A stretch of 64,000 bases of DNA from Solibacillus sp. FSL R5-0449 (lineage in GTDB: Bacteria; Bacillota; Bacilli; Bacillales_A; Planococcaceae), in contig NZ_CP150239.1 of the NCBI RefSeq assembly GCF_037975215.1, positions 2,456,001 through 2,520,000 of the forward strand. Reading direction: 5' to 3'. The notes beneath the pieces were generated by a model that was not told the origin of the DNA, made no database searches, and was given only the letters and a program-made list of their open reading frames with translations. The translations under genes were made by a program, and so were the position numbers. Shown one piece after another: positions 45,753 through 55,478 of this stretch (position 1 is its first letter; every line of letters starts with the position of its first letter).

Positions 45753-48700
45753 TTAGCCTCCGAATTGCTCAAACAGCTCTTCCTCTGTAATATATACATC
45801 TCTTGGTTTGCTTCCTTTTGGTTCTGAAACATAACCATGTCGCTCTAACATATCGATTAATCTAGCTGCCCGATTATAGCCAATATGATAACGGCGTTGT
45901 AAAAGTGATGTCGATGCTGAGCCTTGTTCAAACACAAATCGGCATACCTCTTCAAACAACTCGTCTTGTTCCTCTATTGTTTCTGAGCGTTTTAATAGTT
46001 CTTCCTGTTTAAATATATATTGTGGCTCACCTTGTTCACGTACATACTCGATTATTTCTTCGATTTCATCATCTGTTACGAATGTACCTTGAATACGTGT
46101 TGGAGCCGACATTCCATTTCCTAAATATAGCATATCTCCTCGACCGAGCAATCGTTCTGCGCCCTGTGAATCCAAAATTGTGCGAGAGTCGATTTGCGAT
46201 GATACAGAAAAGGCGATACGCGTTGGAATATTGGACTTGATCAGACCTGTTATAACATCTACAGATGGGCGCTGTGTAGCAACAATTAAGTGTATTCCTG
46301 CAGCACGGGCCTTTTGCGTAATTCGTACAATGCTGTCTTCCACATCTTGCGGGGACATCATCATTAAATCTGCCAACTCATCGATGACAATTAATAAGTA
46401 TGGAAGTTTCTGTGCATACATACCATTTGCATCGCACATTTTATTATATGCTTCTATTTTACGTGCACCGCTATGCATAAATAACTCATAACGTCTTTCC
46501 ATTTCCTCTACTGCCCATTTTAATGCTGCAGTCGCGGCTTTAACATCTGTAATTACAGGGCTGACTAAATGCGGAATATGGTTAAATGGCGCAAGTTCCA
46601 CCATTTTCGGGTCAATCAGCATCAGCTTTAATTCATTCGGATTTGCTTTATACAGGAGGCTCACTAAAATCGAGTTAATACATACCGATTTACCTGAACC
46701 TGTCGCACCGGCAATCAGACCATGCGGCATTTTCCGTAAGTCGATTGTGACCGGCTTCCCTGTTAGATCCAAACCGAGTGCTGCCTCCAATGGTGAATCC
46801 GAATCTTTAAAAGAAGCTGATTCTGTCACTTCCGAAAGGCGAACCGAACGGGAAATCCTGTTTGGAATCTCAATACCGATTGATCGCTTCCCTGGAATTG
46901 GCGCATCGATTCGAATATCTTTTGCAGCTAATGCCAATTTAATATCATCCGTTAAATTGCGGACTTTGCTTACCTTTGTGCCGTGTCCTACGGTAATTTC
47001 AAATTGAGTAACGGCCGGTCCTTGGACTATCGATTCAATTTGAGCCTGGACTTGGAAATGAGACAGTGCTTCCACTAAATTTTCGCCTTGCTCATCCATC
47101 CAGTCGCGGTCTTCCACCATTTCCTCTGGCGGTACTAAGTATTCAAGCGGTGGTTTCACATAAGGAATTCTTTTTACTGGTGGTGCTTCTATTACGGTTT
47201 CAGCTTCCTCTTCCATCACTTCTTGCGTAGATAATTCTTTTCCATCTGCCGTTTCTTCAACAATTGGCTCTTCCTCTACTTTAACTGACGGTAGTTCTGT
47301 CACTTCTTGAATTTCCGGTACTTCCTGAACGTTCAATGTTTCCGGCACTTCTTCCACTACAGCTTCCGTAGTTGCTGCTACTTCTAATAGCTCTTCAACT
47401 TTTTCAGGTATATCGGATTCACGTTCCAGTAATCCTACAGATGTAGAAGTGGATGTGCGCATCGTTTCCTCTTCATACTGATTCGTCGGCTCATGCTTTA
47501 TAACATGTTCGTTAAAATTGATTTCAGCATTTTCCTGTACTTGTCGTACTTCATTTTGCAATGGCTCTGTTGCAGGATTAACAGCTTTTGCTTCATCATT
47601 GTTTCCTTGCTGCACTGTATCCTCTAGTTCTGTATTAGCTTCATCTGTCTGTGCAGCCGGATGAATTATGTTCTCTTGCTTTACTTCATCTACTTTATTT
47701 TGTTTGCTTTGCATGCTAAGCTGCTGCTCGACAAATTGTTTCGTCATCAATTTTTGCTTGTCTGACTTCAGCATCACCACATTAAATGGAACACGGCTTC
47801 TCGTACTGATTGGCTGAACTTCATCCGTTTCTTCCTTCTTCTCTTCAATTACAACGGCTTCTTCAGATGATGGAGGCATTTGCTCCACATTCAAATGACC
47901 GATATGAATCGTTGAATTTTCAATCGTTACATGTTTCACTTGAACATCATTGATTGTTTCTGCAGCTGAAGGTTCGTCTACTACAGCCTCTTCCACTTCA
48001 TTTTCTACCTCAATAACCGCTTCTGTCAGATGTTCAACTACCTCTTCTTCCATCGGTTGCTGCTCTTCTTCAACTGATTCGTCCGTTTCGCCTAAAATTA
48101 ATTCTTCCGGTTCAGGTGCTGGATCTACCTCAGCTTCAGATGCAGGTTCTAGTTCAGGTTCTGATTGTGACTCTGCTTCAAGGTTTTCAGACTGTGAAAT
48201 TTCTACTTCTTTACTAGACTCGTATATTCCTTGTTCAAGATTTGGCACAGCTTGTTGTTCTTCCTCATTATTTGGTATAACAACCTGCTCAATCGCTTGT
48301 TCTGCATTATCAGTATGTTCTTGTTCAGTTCGTAATTTAGGTTCCTGCTCTTCTTTTTTTAACTTTTCATCCTGCTGCTTTTCAATTAATTTTTCAATAG
48401 GTGACGGCTTTTTAAACCCATGGACAGGTGATGGAACGTCAGTAGGAATAAAACGTTTCCTAATTTCGATCGGTTTTAAAATTTGTTTATTTTCAGTTCT
48501 TTCACCACGTACAGGCTTATTGTGACGTATAGCTTCTCGTTCTTCTTTTAAATTTGGCAAACGGCGAACCGGGTCTCTTGTATGTGCTATATTTGTATGA
48601 CCTTTCCCTTTACGGCGACGTTCCAGCAGATCCCGAATGCCGGAGACTTCAACATCATATACTTCCTTCGCTGAATGTTTTTGCAAGTAATTCGGTAATG

Positions 48701-48965
48701 TCAGTTCTTCCTTATCATCATCATAAAAGCGCGTCGTTTGTCGCTGCTCATTTTCCGGTTTTGCTGATTGCTCATAATTATCTTCTATTAGAGGAAAACG
48801 GAATGCTTTTTTTGGTGCATCAGGTTCTTCATAATAATCTTGCTGCGCTTGTGATTGGTTTGTCTGATTTATATCATCCGATTTTGGTGATTGTTCATAC
48901 TCATCATATTCTTCATCTGAATCCATTTTAAATAGTTTATTAAATTTATTTTTAATCCAACTCAT
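45753..48965 (-). CDS. sftA: Soluble FtsK/SpoIIIE-type DNA translocase SftA
   Basis: 1070 residues from the ATG at 48965 (GGAAAGAAG upstream; the longer frame to 48992 includes that site). It has no membrane helix at the N-terminus, unlike FtsK and SpoIIIE; this is the mark of SftA/YtpT, which joins the division ring and clears DNA from the septum. Residues about 200-600 are an acidic Glu/Gln/Val-rich linker of low complexity. The motor starts near 630, with Walker A GATGSGKS ending near 760 and Walker B YLLIVIDELADL. A C-terminal gamma-type winged helix (LLQRRYHIGYNRAARLIDML) reads DNA polarity. Confidence 0.95.
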   Translation of the reverse strand: MSWIKNKFNKLFKMDSDEEYDEYEQSPKSDDINQTNQSQAQQDYYEEPDAPKKAFRFPLIEDNYEQSAKPENEQRQTTRFYDDDKEELTLPNYLQKHSAKEVYDVEVSGIRDLLERRRKGKGHTNIAHTRDPVRRLPNLKEEREAIRHNKPVRGERTENKQILKPIEIRKRFIPTDVPSPVHGFKKPSPIEKLIEKQQDEKLKKEEQEPKLRTEQEHTDNAEQAIEQVVIPNNEEEQQAVPNLEQGIYESSKEVEISQSENLEAESQSEPELEPASEAEVDPAPEPEELILGETDESVEEEQQPMEEEVVEHLTEAVIEVENEVEEAVVDEPSAAETINDVQVKHVTIENSTIHIGHLNVEQMPPSSEEAVVIEEKKEETDEVQPISTRSRVPFNVVMLKSDKQKLMTKQFVEQQLSMQSKQNKVDEVKQENIIHPAAQTDEANTELEDTVQQGNNDEAKAVNPATEPLQNEVRQVQENAEINFNEHVIKHEPTNQYEEETMRTSTSTSVGLLERESDIPEKVEELLEVAATTEAVVEEVPETLNVQEVPEIQEVTELPSVKVEEEPIVEETADGKELSTQEVMEEEAETVIEAPPVKRIPYVKPPLEYLVPPEEMVEDRDWMDEQGENLVEALSHFQVQAQIESIVQGPAVTQFEITVGHGTKVSKVRNLTDDIKLALAAKDIRIDAPIPGKRSIGIEIPNRISRSVRLSEVTESASFKDSDSPLEAALGLDLTGKPVTIDLRKMPHGLIAGATGSGKSVCINSILVSLLYKANPNELKLMLIDPKMVELAPFNHIPHLVSPVITDVKAATAALKWAVEEMERRYELFMHSGARKIEAYNKMCDANGMYAQKLPYLLIVIDELADLMMMSPQDVEDSIVRITQKARAAGIHLIVATQRPSVDVITGLIKSNIPTRIAFSVSSQIDSRTILDSQGAERLLGRGDMLYLGNGMSAPTRIQGTFVTDDEIEEIIEYVREQGEPQYIFKQEELLKRSETIEEQDELFEEVCRFVFEQGSASTSLLQRRYHIGYNRAARLIDMLERHGYVSEPKGSKPRDVYITEEELFEQFGG

Positions 48966-49128
48966 AAATACCACTTCTTTCCTTAAAAACATTGCCGTAC
49001 AAATTCCACTATTTGCAACGGTCTTTATTCTTATTTAGATTGCTGTGCATAAATAATATACACCTCAAAAGCATATCATATTTGCCGGTTAAATGCGCTT
49101 TGTCGCTGATATTTTTAAGGATAAAAAA

Positions 49129-49165
49129 AAGTTAGTATGAGAGACTCAGCTCAACATACTAACTT
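49129..49165 (-). terminator. Terminator downstream of ytpR
   Basis: AAGTTAGTATG pairs with CATACTAACTT around a 15-nt loop; on the - strand a TTTTTTTT run follows. Confidence 0.92.
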
Positions 49166-49175
49166 ATCGTACTTA

Positions 49176-49790
49176 TTAACGAGTTGAAACTTCGAATGGG
49201 CTTCCTACTTCTGCAGAATCATCCAGTACTAAAATCCCTTTTACTTCTGGTGCACCTGGAATTGCCAGTTCACGTGCTGAGCAAAGCATACCGAATGAAT
49301 CTTCACCACGCAGGTTACCTTCTTTGATCAGTAAACCTGAAGGCATTACAGCGCCAACTTTAGCTACAACTACTTTTTGGCCTGCATCAACATTCGGTGC
49401 TCCACATACGATCTGTAATGTTTCATCCCCGACATTTACTTTACAAACACTTAATTTATCTGCATTTGGATGCTTTTCTTTTGTTTCAACATAGCCAACT
49501 ACAAATTTTGGTGAGAAGTCTACATCCAATGAGATTTCTGCGCCATTTGCTTTTAATGCCGCTTCTAGTTTTTCTACAAGCTCCGGTGTTACTTCCACAT
49601 TTCCTGCAACATCCAGTTGTACGTACTTACTTGCATTAAAAAGGTTGAAAGCTTTCACTTCACCAGTTGTCTCTTCTTTTAAAATGGCTACATCGCCAGC
49701 GCGATCCATCGCTGTTTTTACGATTGACTCCATTGATAATTGAACTAATAGGACATCTCCTACGTGTGCTTTATTGTAAGCTACTTTCAT
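49176..49790 (-). CDS. ytpR: YtpR, tRNA-binding domain protein
   Basis: 204 residues. The C-terminal half (about 95-200) is an OB-fold tRNA-binding domain like that of the PheRS beta subunit: [47 protein letters not shown] and [13 protein letters not shown]. The N-terminal half is a DUF4479-type domain. The function is not settled. The ATG overlaps the ytpQ stop (ATGA), so the two are coupled, as in B. subtilis. Confidence 0.94.
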   Translation of the reverse strand: MKVAYNKAHVGDVLLVQLSMESIVKTAMDRAGDVAILKEETTGEVKAFNLFNASKYVQLDVAGNVEVTPELVEKLEAALKANGAEISLDVDFSPKFVVGYVETKEKHPNADKLSVCKVNVGDETLQIVCGAPNVDAGQKVVVAKVGAVMPSGLLIKEGNLRGEDSFGMLCSARELAIPGAPEVKGILVLDDSAEVGSPFEVSTR

Positions 49791-50602
49791 TTTTCTTCTT
49801 GCTCCTTTTTTACTTTGTTTTTCGCTAAAATAAATATTGGTTCTAAATGACCGTTTTCATATACAAATGACAAGCTCGTAATCGGAACCGCGCCAACTGT
49901 AAAGAAATGCATCGTCATCTGCGCTAATACATCATACCCTACTTCATTGCGAATATCACCAATAATTAATACATCCTGGTGCGGGACAGATACCGTCATT
50001 TCGCCTTCAATTTGGCCTTCCATTTCCTTTAAAAAGCTTTCGTTTAAAATTCGGCTTGCATCATAACCGTCATTCTGATTTAAAAAGTAATATACATTTC
50101 CTGAAACTTCATCCCGTTTAACAGAAGTCGGCAATTTTTTTACAGAAAAACGGGCAGCTTCGCGTATATGCTCCTCTGTTACATTTAATTTCGATAACAT
50201 GGACTCATCGATTAAACGATATGTTGTGCCTAGATCAAGCGCATAATAGATACGTGTTTCCGCCGTATGATCTGTCATAATAAACGCATGTCCTTCATTC
50301 GACTTTTTAGGGAAAGATGTTGAGCGGATGATCGGATAAACTGATGCCAGTCCAGCAAACCCCTGCTCTTTTTCCCGTTGCATCGCTAAAAAGGTTTGTT
50401 CGATTGTATAAATCACTTCATCGATTGCCTGCTGCTTTTTCTTTTCGTACTTCGTTAAAATTTCGGGTAAAGAAATATCCATACCCCGCCCGATTTTTTT
50501 ATGTTCAAGACGTAATTTATCATGCTTTTCATCGAATGTGAATGTAAAGTTTGCCTCACCTAACTTAGCCTTCAGTTCAGCTACTAACTGTTTCGATTCC
50601 AT
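49787..50602 (-). CDS. ytpQ: YtpQ, DUF1444 family
   Basis: 271 residues, a soluble protein of unknown function conserved in Bacillales. It shows [20 protein letters not shown] near the N-terminus and [26 protein letters not shown] in the middle. AAAGGAG precedes the ATG. It forms a coupled pair with ytpR. In B. subtilis a thioredoxin-like gene ytpP precedes it; here a lipoprotein gene lies upstream instead, separated by a terminator. Confidence 0.92.
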   Translation of the reverse strand: MESKQLVAELKAKLGEANFTFTFDEKHDKLRLEHKKIGRGMDISLPEILTKYEKKKQQAIDEVIYTIEQTFLAMQREKEQGFAGLASVYPIIRSTSFPKKSNEGHAFIMTDHTAETRIYYALDLGTTYRLIDESMLSKLNVTEEHIREAARFSVKKLPTSVKRDEVSGNVYYFLNQNDGYDASRILNESFLKEMEGQIEGEMTVSVPHQDVLIIGDIRNEVGYDVLAQMTMHFFTVGAVPITSLSFVYENGHLEPIFILAKNKVKKEQEEK

Positions 50603-50625
50603 TCAACCACTCCTTTATCTAATCA

Positions 50626-50651
50626 AAAACGGCTCACAAATGTGAACCGTT
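50626..50651 (-). terminator. Terminator downstream of the lipoprotein gene
   Basis: On the - strand AACGGTTCACA pairs with TGTGAGCCGTT (a G-U pair), followed by TTTGATT. Confidence 0.8.
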
Positions 50652-50710
50652 CCATTTACTTCATCTATTGTAACAAAAAAGCTATATGATTACTTTCCCT
50701 AACGCTCCAA

Positions 50711-51229
50711 CTAGTTAACCACTTTCACTGATTTCACAATTTCCATCATTTCCTTGATTTTATCGTCCATTTTCTTATCCTCGGAAATAGTCGATAATTT
50801 CACTCCGCCAATATTTACAATCAGCTCATATTTCTCTTCAGGTAATTTCGTGACAGCAGAAAATCCGAAATGGCCATCCTCTTCGAAAGTTTTTTCTTCC
50901 ACAATTTCATTTTTGTTTTCCTGCTTTAACAAGTCATACTGTAACCGACTGTCTTCCGGTTCATTTTGATTGACGAAAAGTATATAAGAATCTTTTCCGT
51001 TCAAAATTGTATAATTCAATTCATCGATTCCTTTTTCAATGCTATATCCTTTTGGTAAATATAGCTCTATATGTCCAATCGTTTTGTTTGCTTCGTTCGT
51101 TTCGCTGCTAAATATTGTTTCAGCATTTTCCATCCCAGCTTGTGCCTGTTCTTCGACTGTTTGACTGCATGCTGATAATATAACAACAATTGAAGTAAGC
51201 AAAAACAAATGTATCCATTTACGACCCAT
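50711..51229 (-). CDS. Unknown lipoprotein
   Basis: 172 residues. A typical lipoprotein signal: basic MGRK, a hydrophobic core, and lipobox LSAC with Cys21. The mature part is charged and shows GHIELYLPKGYSIEKGIDELNY and KLPEEKYELIVNIGGVKLST. I do not recognise the family, though it resembles small Bacillales lipoproteins. GAGGGAAAGCA precedes the ATG. It stands alone between ytpQ and a DUF84 gene. Confidence 0.8.
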   Translation of the reverse strand: MGRKWIHLFLLTSIVVILSACSQTVEEQAQAGMENAETIFSSETNEANKTIGHIELYLPKGYSIEKGIDELNYTILNGKDSYILFVNQNEPEDSRLQYDLLKQENKNEIVEEKTFEEDGHFGFSAVTKLPEEKYELIVNIGGVKLSTISEDKKMDDKIKEMMEIVKSVKVVN

Positions 51230-51300
51230 TGCTTTCCCTCTCTTTCAAACGTTCAATCGTATCATAATAATTTTTCGAGCCGTATTGCAACGAATGTGCT

Positions 51301-51837
51301 TTACATCTGATCCTTTTGCTCTTTATTCATTTTAAATAAAATTTGACCGACTAATAATTTCACAATATGTTCAAACATTTCCTGACGGTCAATTAAATTA
51401 TTTGAGAAAATACCGACTGCTCCTTGATGATGGCGAATATTTTCGCTATTTGTATAGACGTCCATCACCGGCCCAAGTTCCTTGCCCATACGAAGCTCCT
51501 GAGCAATTTCTTCAGGTAAGGCAAATTGTGCCCCTGAACTGGCAATAACTGTTCCATCTTTTAAAACAGCCGCACCCCAGTTACAGCAATACATCGTTCC
51601 TTCGATTTCATCGACTCCACCTTCAAGTCCAAATGTCATATCTGCATTTGTCAGCATCATTGTATGGCGTGCACGATTGATCGCACCTTGTCTCGTTTCT
51701 TCATTTGAAAAAGGCTGAATCGATACATCTGAGGGTACTTCCATATTTTCGATTGTGGCTTCAGGGAAATACTGTTTGACAATTGCTTCAACGGCACCTA
51801 ATTTCGCCTTATTTTTTGATCCGACTGCTACTTTCAT
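51301..51837 (-). CDS. DUF84 non-canonical purine NTPase (YjjX/XTPase-like)
   Basis: 178 residues. It has the ITPase-like start KVAVGSKNKAKLGAVEAIV, ETRQGAINRA and TFGLEGGVDE, as in E. coli YjjX, which hydrolyses ITP and XTP to guard nucleotide pools. Substrate is inferred from the family. A short basic and glutamate/lysine-rich tail follows. It is 71 bp upstream of the lipoprotein gene in the same direction. Confidence 0.88.
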   Translation of the reverse strand: MKVAVGSKNKAKLGAVEAIVKQYFPEATIENMEVPSDVSIQPFSNEETRQGAINRARHTMMLTNADMTFGLEGGVDEIEGTMYCCNWGAAVLKDGTVIASSGAQFALPEEIAQELRMGKELGPVMDVYTNSENIRHHQGAVGIFSNNLIDRQEMFEHIVKLLVGQILFKMNKEQKDQM

Positions 51838-51943
51838 TATTTCATCTCCAAGCTGTTCGTTTTTAAACGGTCTATACCTGTATAAAATGGTTTACCGATT
51901 TCCTATGTAAGTCACGTTCAACCTAGTATCCGCAACTAAAAAA

Positions 51944-51970
51944 CAAGAATGCGATAAGTTCGCATCCTTG
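51944..51970 (-). terminator. Terminator downstream of ytoP
   Basis: On the - strand CAAGGATGCGA pairs with TCGCATTCTTG (a wobble) around ACTTA, followed by TTTTTTAG. Confidence 0.88.
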
Positions 51971-51995
51971 TATTATAATATAATATTGAATTTTT

Positions 51996-53072
51996 TTATA
52001 CGTTTGCGCGAATAGTTTCGATTGTAGATCGGTCTGCTGTTTGAATTAATTTTACTAACAATTCTTTAGCCGCCGCATAGTCATCCACATGAATAATCGA
52101 AGCAGAAGTATGAATATAACGTGAGCAAACCCCGATTACTGCAGAAGGAATACCGTCATTTTGTGTATGCACACGTCCTGCGTCTGTACCGCCTTGAGAA
52201 ACGAAATATTGGTATGGAATATTGTTTGATTCTGCTGTGTCCAGCACGAACTCACGCATACCTCGGTGTGTTACCATTGAACGGTCCAGGATTCGAAGTA
52301 ATGTTCCTTTACCTAATTGTCCAAATTCATTTTTGTCGCCAGTTGTATCGTTCGCAGGTGATGCATCCAATGCAAAGAATAGATCAGGCTTGATCATATT
52401 CGATGAAACAGCCGCTCCGCGTAAGCCGACCTCTTCCATAACATTCGCTCCGGAATAAATATGGCTTTTCACTTCCTGACCTTGAATCTCTTTTAACAGT
52501 TCAATCGCTAAACCACAGCCGTATCGGTTATCCCAAGCTTTTGCCATAATTTTTTTCGGATTGGCCATCGGTGTGAATGGGCATACGGGAATAATGGATT
52601 GCCCTGGACGTACACCTAAATTCAACGCATCTTCTTTAGAATCTGCCCCGATATCAATCAGCATATTTTTAATATCCATTGGTTTTGAACGCTCAGCATC
52701 TGTTAATAAATGCGGCGGAATTGATGCAATAACACCCGGAATTTCACGATCTTTTGCATAGACCGTAACGCGTTGTGCCAGCATAACCTGATTCCACCAG
52801 CCGCCAAGTGTTTGGAAACGGATCATGCCGTTTTCAGTAATGGAAGTAACCATGAAAGCAACTTCATCCATATGGCCAGCGACTAATATTTTTGGCGCTT
52901 GTTCATCTTTTGCTTTACGCACGCCGAATACGCCACCTAAATTATCCTGGATAACTTCATCAGAATATTTTGCTAATTCAGAGCGCATAAAATTGCGGAC
53001 CGCGCGCTCATTCCCTGGTGCACCAGGCAGTTCTGTTAATGTTTTAAAAAGAGCAAGTGTATCTTGATTCAT
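51996..53072 (-). CDS. ytoP: M42 family glutamyl/leucyl aminopeptidase YtoP
   Basis: 358 residues, a cobalt- or zinc-dependent cytoplasmic peptidase that forms large complexes in relatives. Metal ligands are visible: [12 protein letters not shown] (His and Asp), [10 protein letters not shown] (Asp), [11 protein letters not shown] (Glu pair, the base) and [27 protein letters not shown] completes the pocket. GAGGTGTTGCAGA precedes the ATG. It is divergent from ytzB. Confidence 0.95.
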   Translation of the reverse strand: MNQDTLALFKTLTELPGAPGNERAVRNFMRSELAKYSDEVIQDNLGGVFGVRKAKDEQAPKILVAGHMDEVAFMVTSITENGMIRFQTLGGWWNQVMLAQRVTVYAKDREIPGVIASIPPHLLTDAERSKPMDIKNMLIDIGADSKEDALNLGVRPGQSIIPVCPFTPMANPKKIMAKAWDNRYGCGLAIELLKEIQGQEVKSHIYSGANVMEEVGLRGAAVSSNMIKPDLFFALDASPANDTTGDKNEFGQLGKGTLLRILDRSMVTHRGMREFVLDTAESNNIPYQYFVSQGGTDAGRVHTQNDGIPSAVIGVCSRYIHTSASIIHVDDYAAAKELLVKLIQTADRSTIETIRANV

Positions 53073-53218
53073 TCTGCAACACCTCTAAATGTAGATTTGC
53101 ATTCATTATACCACAAATTGCAAGCAATATTTCGACTTTCGAACCTTCTATTATTTTTACTCTATTTTCAGAATATGATAAAGTAAATGTAGTCACTATT
53201 TTGAGGAGGTATTTTGAG

Positions 53219-53533
53219 ATGAATTTAAAAGACTTTACAATAGGGGTAGTAACAGGGATGGCAGCAGCTGTCATTGTTAAAGAAATGAGCAATCGTGTCG
53301 CACCATTTGCGAATCCAGATCAAATTTTAGCCAACATCAAAGATGAATTTAAAAAACACGCACCAATTGATGGTTCTTGGATTTACATGAAAACAGAAAA
53401 CTTCAGTAATGGCTTTACAGAAACTCCGGTCTATCGTGGAGGTATTTCCCGTACAATCGATGGCGAGCTTGAAAACTACGAGTTCGCAGCAGATGCACGT
53501 TCCGGTGCCATTGTTGATATTAAACAAATATAA
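53219..53533 (+). CDS. ytzB: YtzB, PepSY-like small secreted or anchored protein
   Basis: 104 residues from the ATG at 53219, 9 nt after GAGGAGGT. A frame opening at 53057 would cross the intergenic region. A mildly hydrophobic N-terminal segment (FTIGVVTGMAAAVIVKEM) may anchor the protein, and the rest is a PepSY-type alpha/beta domain with GGISRTIDGELENYEFAADARSG. PepSY domains are thought to inhibit proteases. It lies divergent from ytoP, as in B. subtilis, and has its own terminator. Confidence 0.9.
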   Translation: MNLKDFTIGVVTGMAAAVIVKEMSNRVAPFANPDQILANIKDEFKKHAPIDGSWIYMKTENFSNGFTETPVYRGGISRTIDGELENYEFAADARSGAIVDIKQI

Positions 53534-53544
53534 TGTAGAGGATG

Positions 53545-53575
53545 CGATGACGTAATTTTAGTCATCGTATTTTTT
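53545..53575 (+). terminator. Terminator downstream of ytzB
   Basis: CGATGAC pairs with GTCATCG around a 9-nt AT-rich loop, followed by TATTTTTTC. Confidence 0.85.
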
Positions 53576-53605
53576 CGGTCAATTATAAAAATATTTTAGT
53601 CATTA

Positions 53606-53646
53606 TGACAAGAATACTTGTCAAACTGACTCAACTATTTTACAAT
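53606..53646 (+). promoter_or_regulatory. Promoter and operator dyad of the XRE/DUF3169 pair
   Basis: A perfect dyad TGACAAG-AATA-CTTGTCA (53606-53623) ends in the -35 TTGTCA (53618-53623). The -10 TACAAT (53641-53646) is 17 nt further. The start would be about 53653 and the leader only about 14 nt. The dyad over the -35 of a regulator gene points to autoregulation by the XRE protein, which is inference. Confidence 0.75.
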
Positions 53647-53666
53647 CATATACAAGAGGTGAAGAA

Positions 53667-53870
53667 ATGAAAACAAGACTAAAGGAGTTGCGGGCAAGGT
53701 ATCAGTTAAATCAAACCGAATTAGCAAAACGCGCAAAAGTATCAAGACAGACGATTAGCCTGATTGAACGCGAAGAACTCGTCCCTTCACTATTAATAGC
53801 CGTAAGAATATCAAAAATTTTGAACGAACCGATTGATGAGATTTTTATTTTTGAAGAGGAGGAATTATAA
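53667..53870 (+). CDS. Small XRE-family HTH regulator
   Basis: 67 residues that are nearly all one HTH domain: LKELRARYQLNQTELAKRAKV then SRQTISLIEREELVPSLLIAV (about 5-46), ending in a short acidic tail. This one-domain type commonly pairs with a membrane protein gene. GAGGTGAAGAA precedes the ATG, and the TAA overlaps the next ATG (TAATG). A perfect dyad spans its -35 box. Confidence 0.93.
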   Translation: MKTRLKELRARYQLNQTELAKRAKVSRQTISLIEREELVPSLLIAVRISKILNEPIDEIFIFEEEEL

Positions 53871-54553
53871 TGAAAAGAACGTTAAAACAGTTTTTATTTG
53901 GAGGTCTTATTGGGGGACTTATAGGATCCTTTATCGTAACAGGCGAATTTACTCTGCCTTTATACGAAATTGCCACAGAAATGACCATTGTATTTTTAGG
54001 CATTGCGCTTCTGTTAGCTGTTGGGGGCTACATCAAATTAGCCCAGTTAAAAAGACAATCATTGCAGCAGCTTAGTGGTGAAGACGAAGATTTGCACGAA
54101 GAGAATTTATATAAGCTATACAGTGATGCTTCATTGGCAATTAATATGTCATTAATTATCAGTATTGCAGGTGCTTGCGTTGGTATCATTACAGAACAGT
54201 CAATTGGTATTCAAATTCTTTCAGTTCCTATTATTTTAATAGCTATTATCGCTATACCATTAGTAGGAAATTATATAAAATATGTGTATCCGTACCGTGA
54301 AATCCCTTCTTATAATGATAAACACTATACCAAAAAGATGTTTGAAATGTCCGATGAAGGCGAACGCCATATCATGTTACAAGGTTTATATTCCGCATTT
54401 AATTTGACGAATATTTTATTACTTTGTTCATTGTTACTATGCATGTTCTATTCAGTCGCATCCGGTGAATCCCAGCTTTTTGCCATTCTGATCATTGCTT
54501 TAATTCTGATCACGGTGAATACAAAATATATACTGAAAGTACGAAACCGATAA
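53870..54553 (+). CDS. DUF3169 membrane protein
   Basis: 227 residues with about six membrane helices (about 8-26, 34-55, 88-107, 110-133, 176-193 and 199-220). The cytoplasmic or outer loop between helices 2 and 3 is acidic (SGEDEDLHEENLYKLYSDASLAINMS), a conserved mark of DUF3169. The AAAGGAGGAATT-like site GAGGAGGAATTATA lies just upstream. It is translationally coupled to the XRE gene, forming a two-gene module often seen in Firmicutes; its role is unknown, and some relatives are linked to stress or antimicrobial response. Confidence 0.87.
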   Translation: MKRTLKQFLFGGLIGGLIGSFIVTGEFTLPLYEIATEMTIVFLGIALLLAVGGYIKLAQLKRQSLQQLSGEDEDLHEENLYKLYSDASLAINMSLIISIAGACVGIITEQSIGIQILSVPIILIAIIAIPLVGNYIKYVYPYREIPSYNDKHYTKKMFEMSDEGERHIMLQGLYSAFNLTNILLLCSLLLCMFYSVASGESQLFAILIIALILITVNTKYILKVRNR

Positions 54554-54556
54554 TAA

Positions 54557-54590
54557 AAAGCACCTGCATCGTAAATCATGCAGGTGCTTT
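54557..54590. terminator. Bidirectional terminator between DUF3169 and ytnP
   Basis: AAAGCACCTGCAT pairs with ATGCAGGTGCTTT around an 8-nt loop, with T-rich flanks between convergent genes. Confidence 0.92.
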
Positions 54591-54594
54591 CGTG

Positions 54595-55455
54595 TTACTT
54601 AATTAATGCCGGTTTCGAACGTTCCAGGCTGTCCGTTACTTCCTTGCCTGTTGTATCCCACTGAATCATGCGGTAATACGCATCATGATAAAAGATAAAG
54701 CGGTAGCCATTTGACAGCGCTTCTTTCATTAACTTTTCCTTCGCAAATACGCTCGTCATTGGGTAATCATCATATGCCAATACCCAAAGCGGATTTTGAT
54801 GGGCATGTGTCGGCATAATATCCGCCATATGTAGCGCCACTTCACCATTTTGTTCAAGGCGGATAATCGCATGTCCTTCACTATGGCCGCCCGTATGAAT
54901 CATTTTTAAGCCCGGAGCCACTTCAAGCTCCCCTTCATATGTTGAGACTAAATGCTGTACAGGCTCCCAGTTTTCTTTCCAATACGTATTTTTGGAACGG
55001 ATATTCGGATTGCGCATCTCGTCCCATTCAATCTGTGTCGTGTGAATAACTGCATTCGGGAAAACCGGAACTAGCTTGTCCCCTTCCCACTTCGTTAAAC
55101 CACCAGCATGATCAAAATGCAGATGTGTCATTAAAATCGCATCAATATCACTTGGCTGTAATCCAGCTTCAGCTAAGCTTTTTTCGATTGTTGATTCTTC
55201 GGAAACACCGAAATTGCGCAGCTGCTTTTCATTTAATTTACCGGCACCTACGCCAGAATCGATCAAGTAATTTTTCCCCTCGTATTGAATTAAAATCGGT
55301 TCACATGCTAATTCAATCTGGTTCAGTTCATTTACTGGATATTTACGCGACCACAGTGCTTTTGGCACTACCCCAAACATAGCCCCGCCATCCAGTGCTG
55401 TGACACCCCCATGCAGCCAAGTCAGTGTCATGTTGTGAAATTCAAATCGATCCAT
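54595..55455 (-). CDS. ytnP: MBL-fold hydrolase YtnP (lactonase-like)
   Basis: 286 residues. The metal motif is [13 protein letters not shown] (about 116-128), with [15 protein letters not shown] and a later ADIMPTH. The B. subtilis homologue YtnP has quorum-quenching lactonase activity towards homoserine and gamma-butyrolactone signals, so a similar role is possible but not shown here. A GGGGGATGGAGAA leads the ATG. It follows trmB by 23 bp on the same strand, so the two form one unit. Confidence 0.9.
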   Translation of the reverse strand: MDRFEFHNMTLTWLHGGVTALDGGAMFGVVPKALWSRKYPVNELNQIELACEPILIQYEGKNYLIDSGVGAGKLNEKQLRNFGVSEESTIEKSLAEAGLQPSDIDAILMTHLHFDHAGGLTKWEGDKLVPVFPNAVIHTTQIEWDEMRNPNIRSKNTYWKENWEPVQHLVSTYEGELEVAPGLKMIHTGGHSEGHAIIRLEQNGEVALHMADIMPTHAHQNPLWVLAYDDYPMTSVFAKEKLMKEALSNGYRFIFYHDAYYRMIQWDTTGKEVTDSLERSKPALIK

Positions 55456-55478
55456 TTCTCCATCCCCCTAAATCGTTA

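Noticed and set aside
47200-48300. DNA repeat array in sftA
   Set aside because: The repetitive look comes from Glu/Val-rich coding sequence; there is no regular period and no spacers, so it is neither CRISPR nor a tandem repeat.
47950-48525. 191-codon Ser-rich frame opposite sftA
   Set aside because: Its serine richness is the mirror of the Glu-rich linker codons of sftA.
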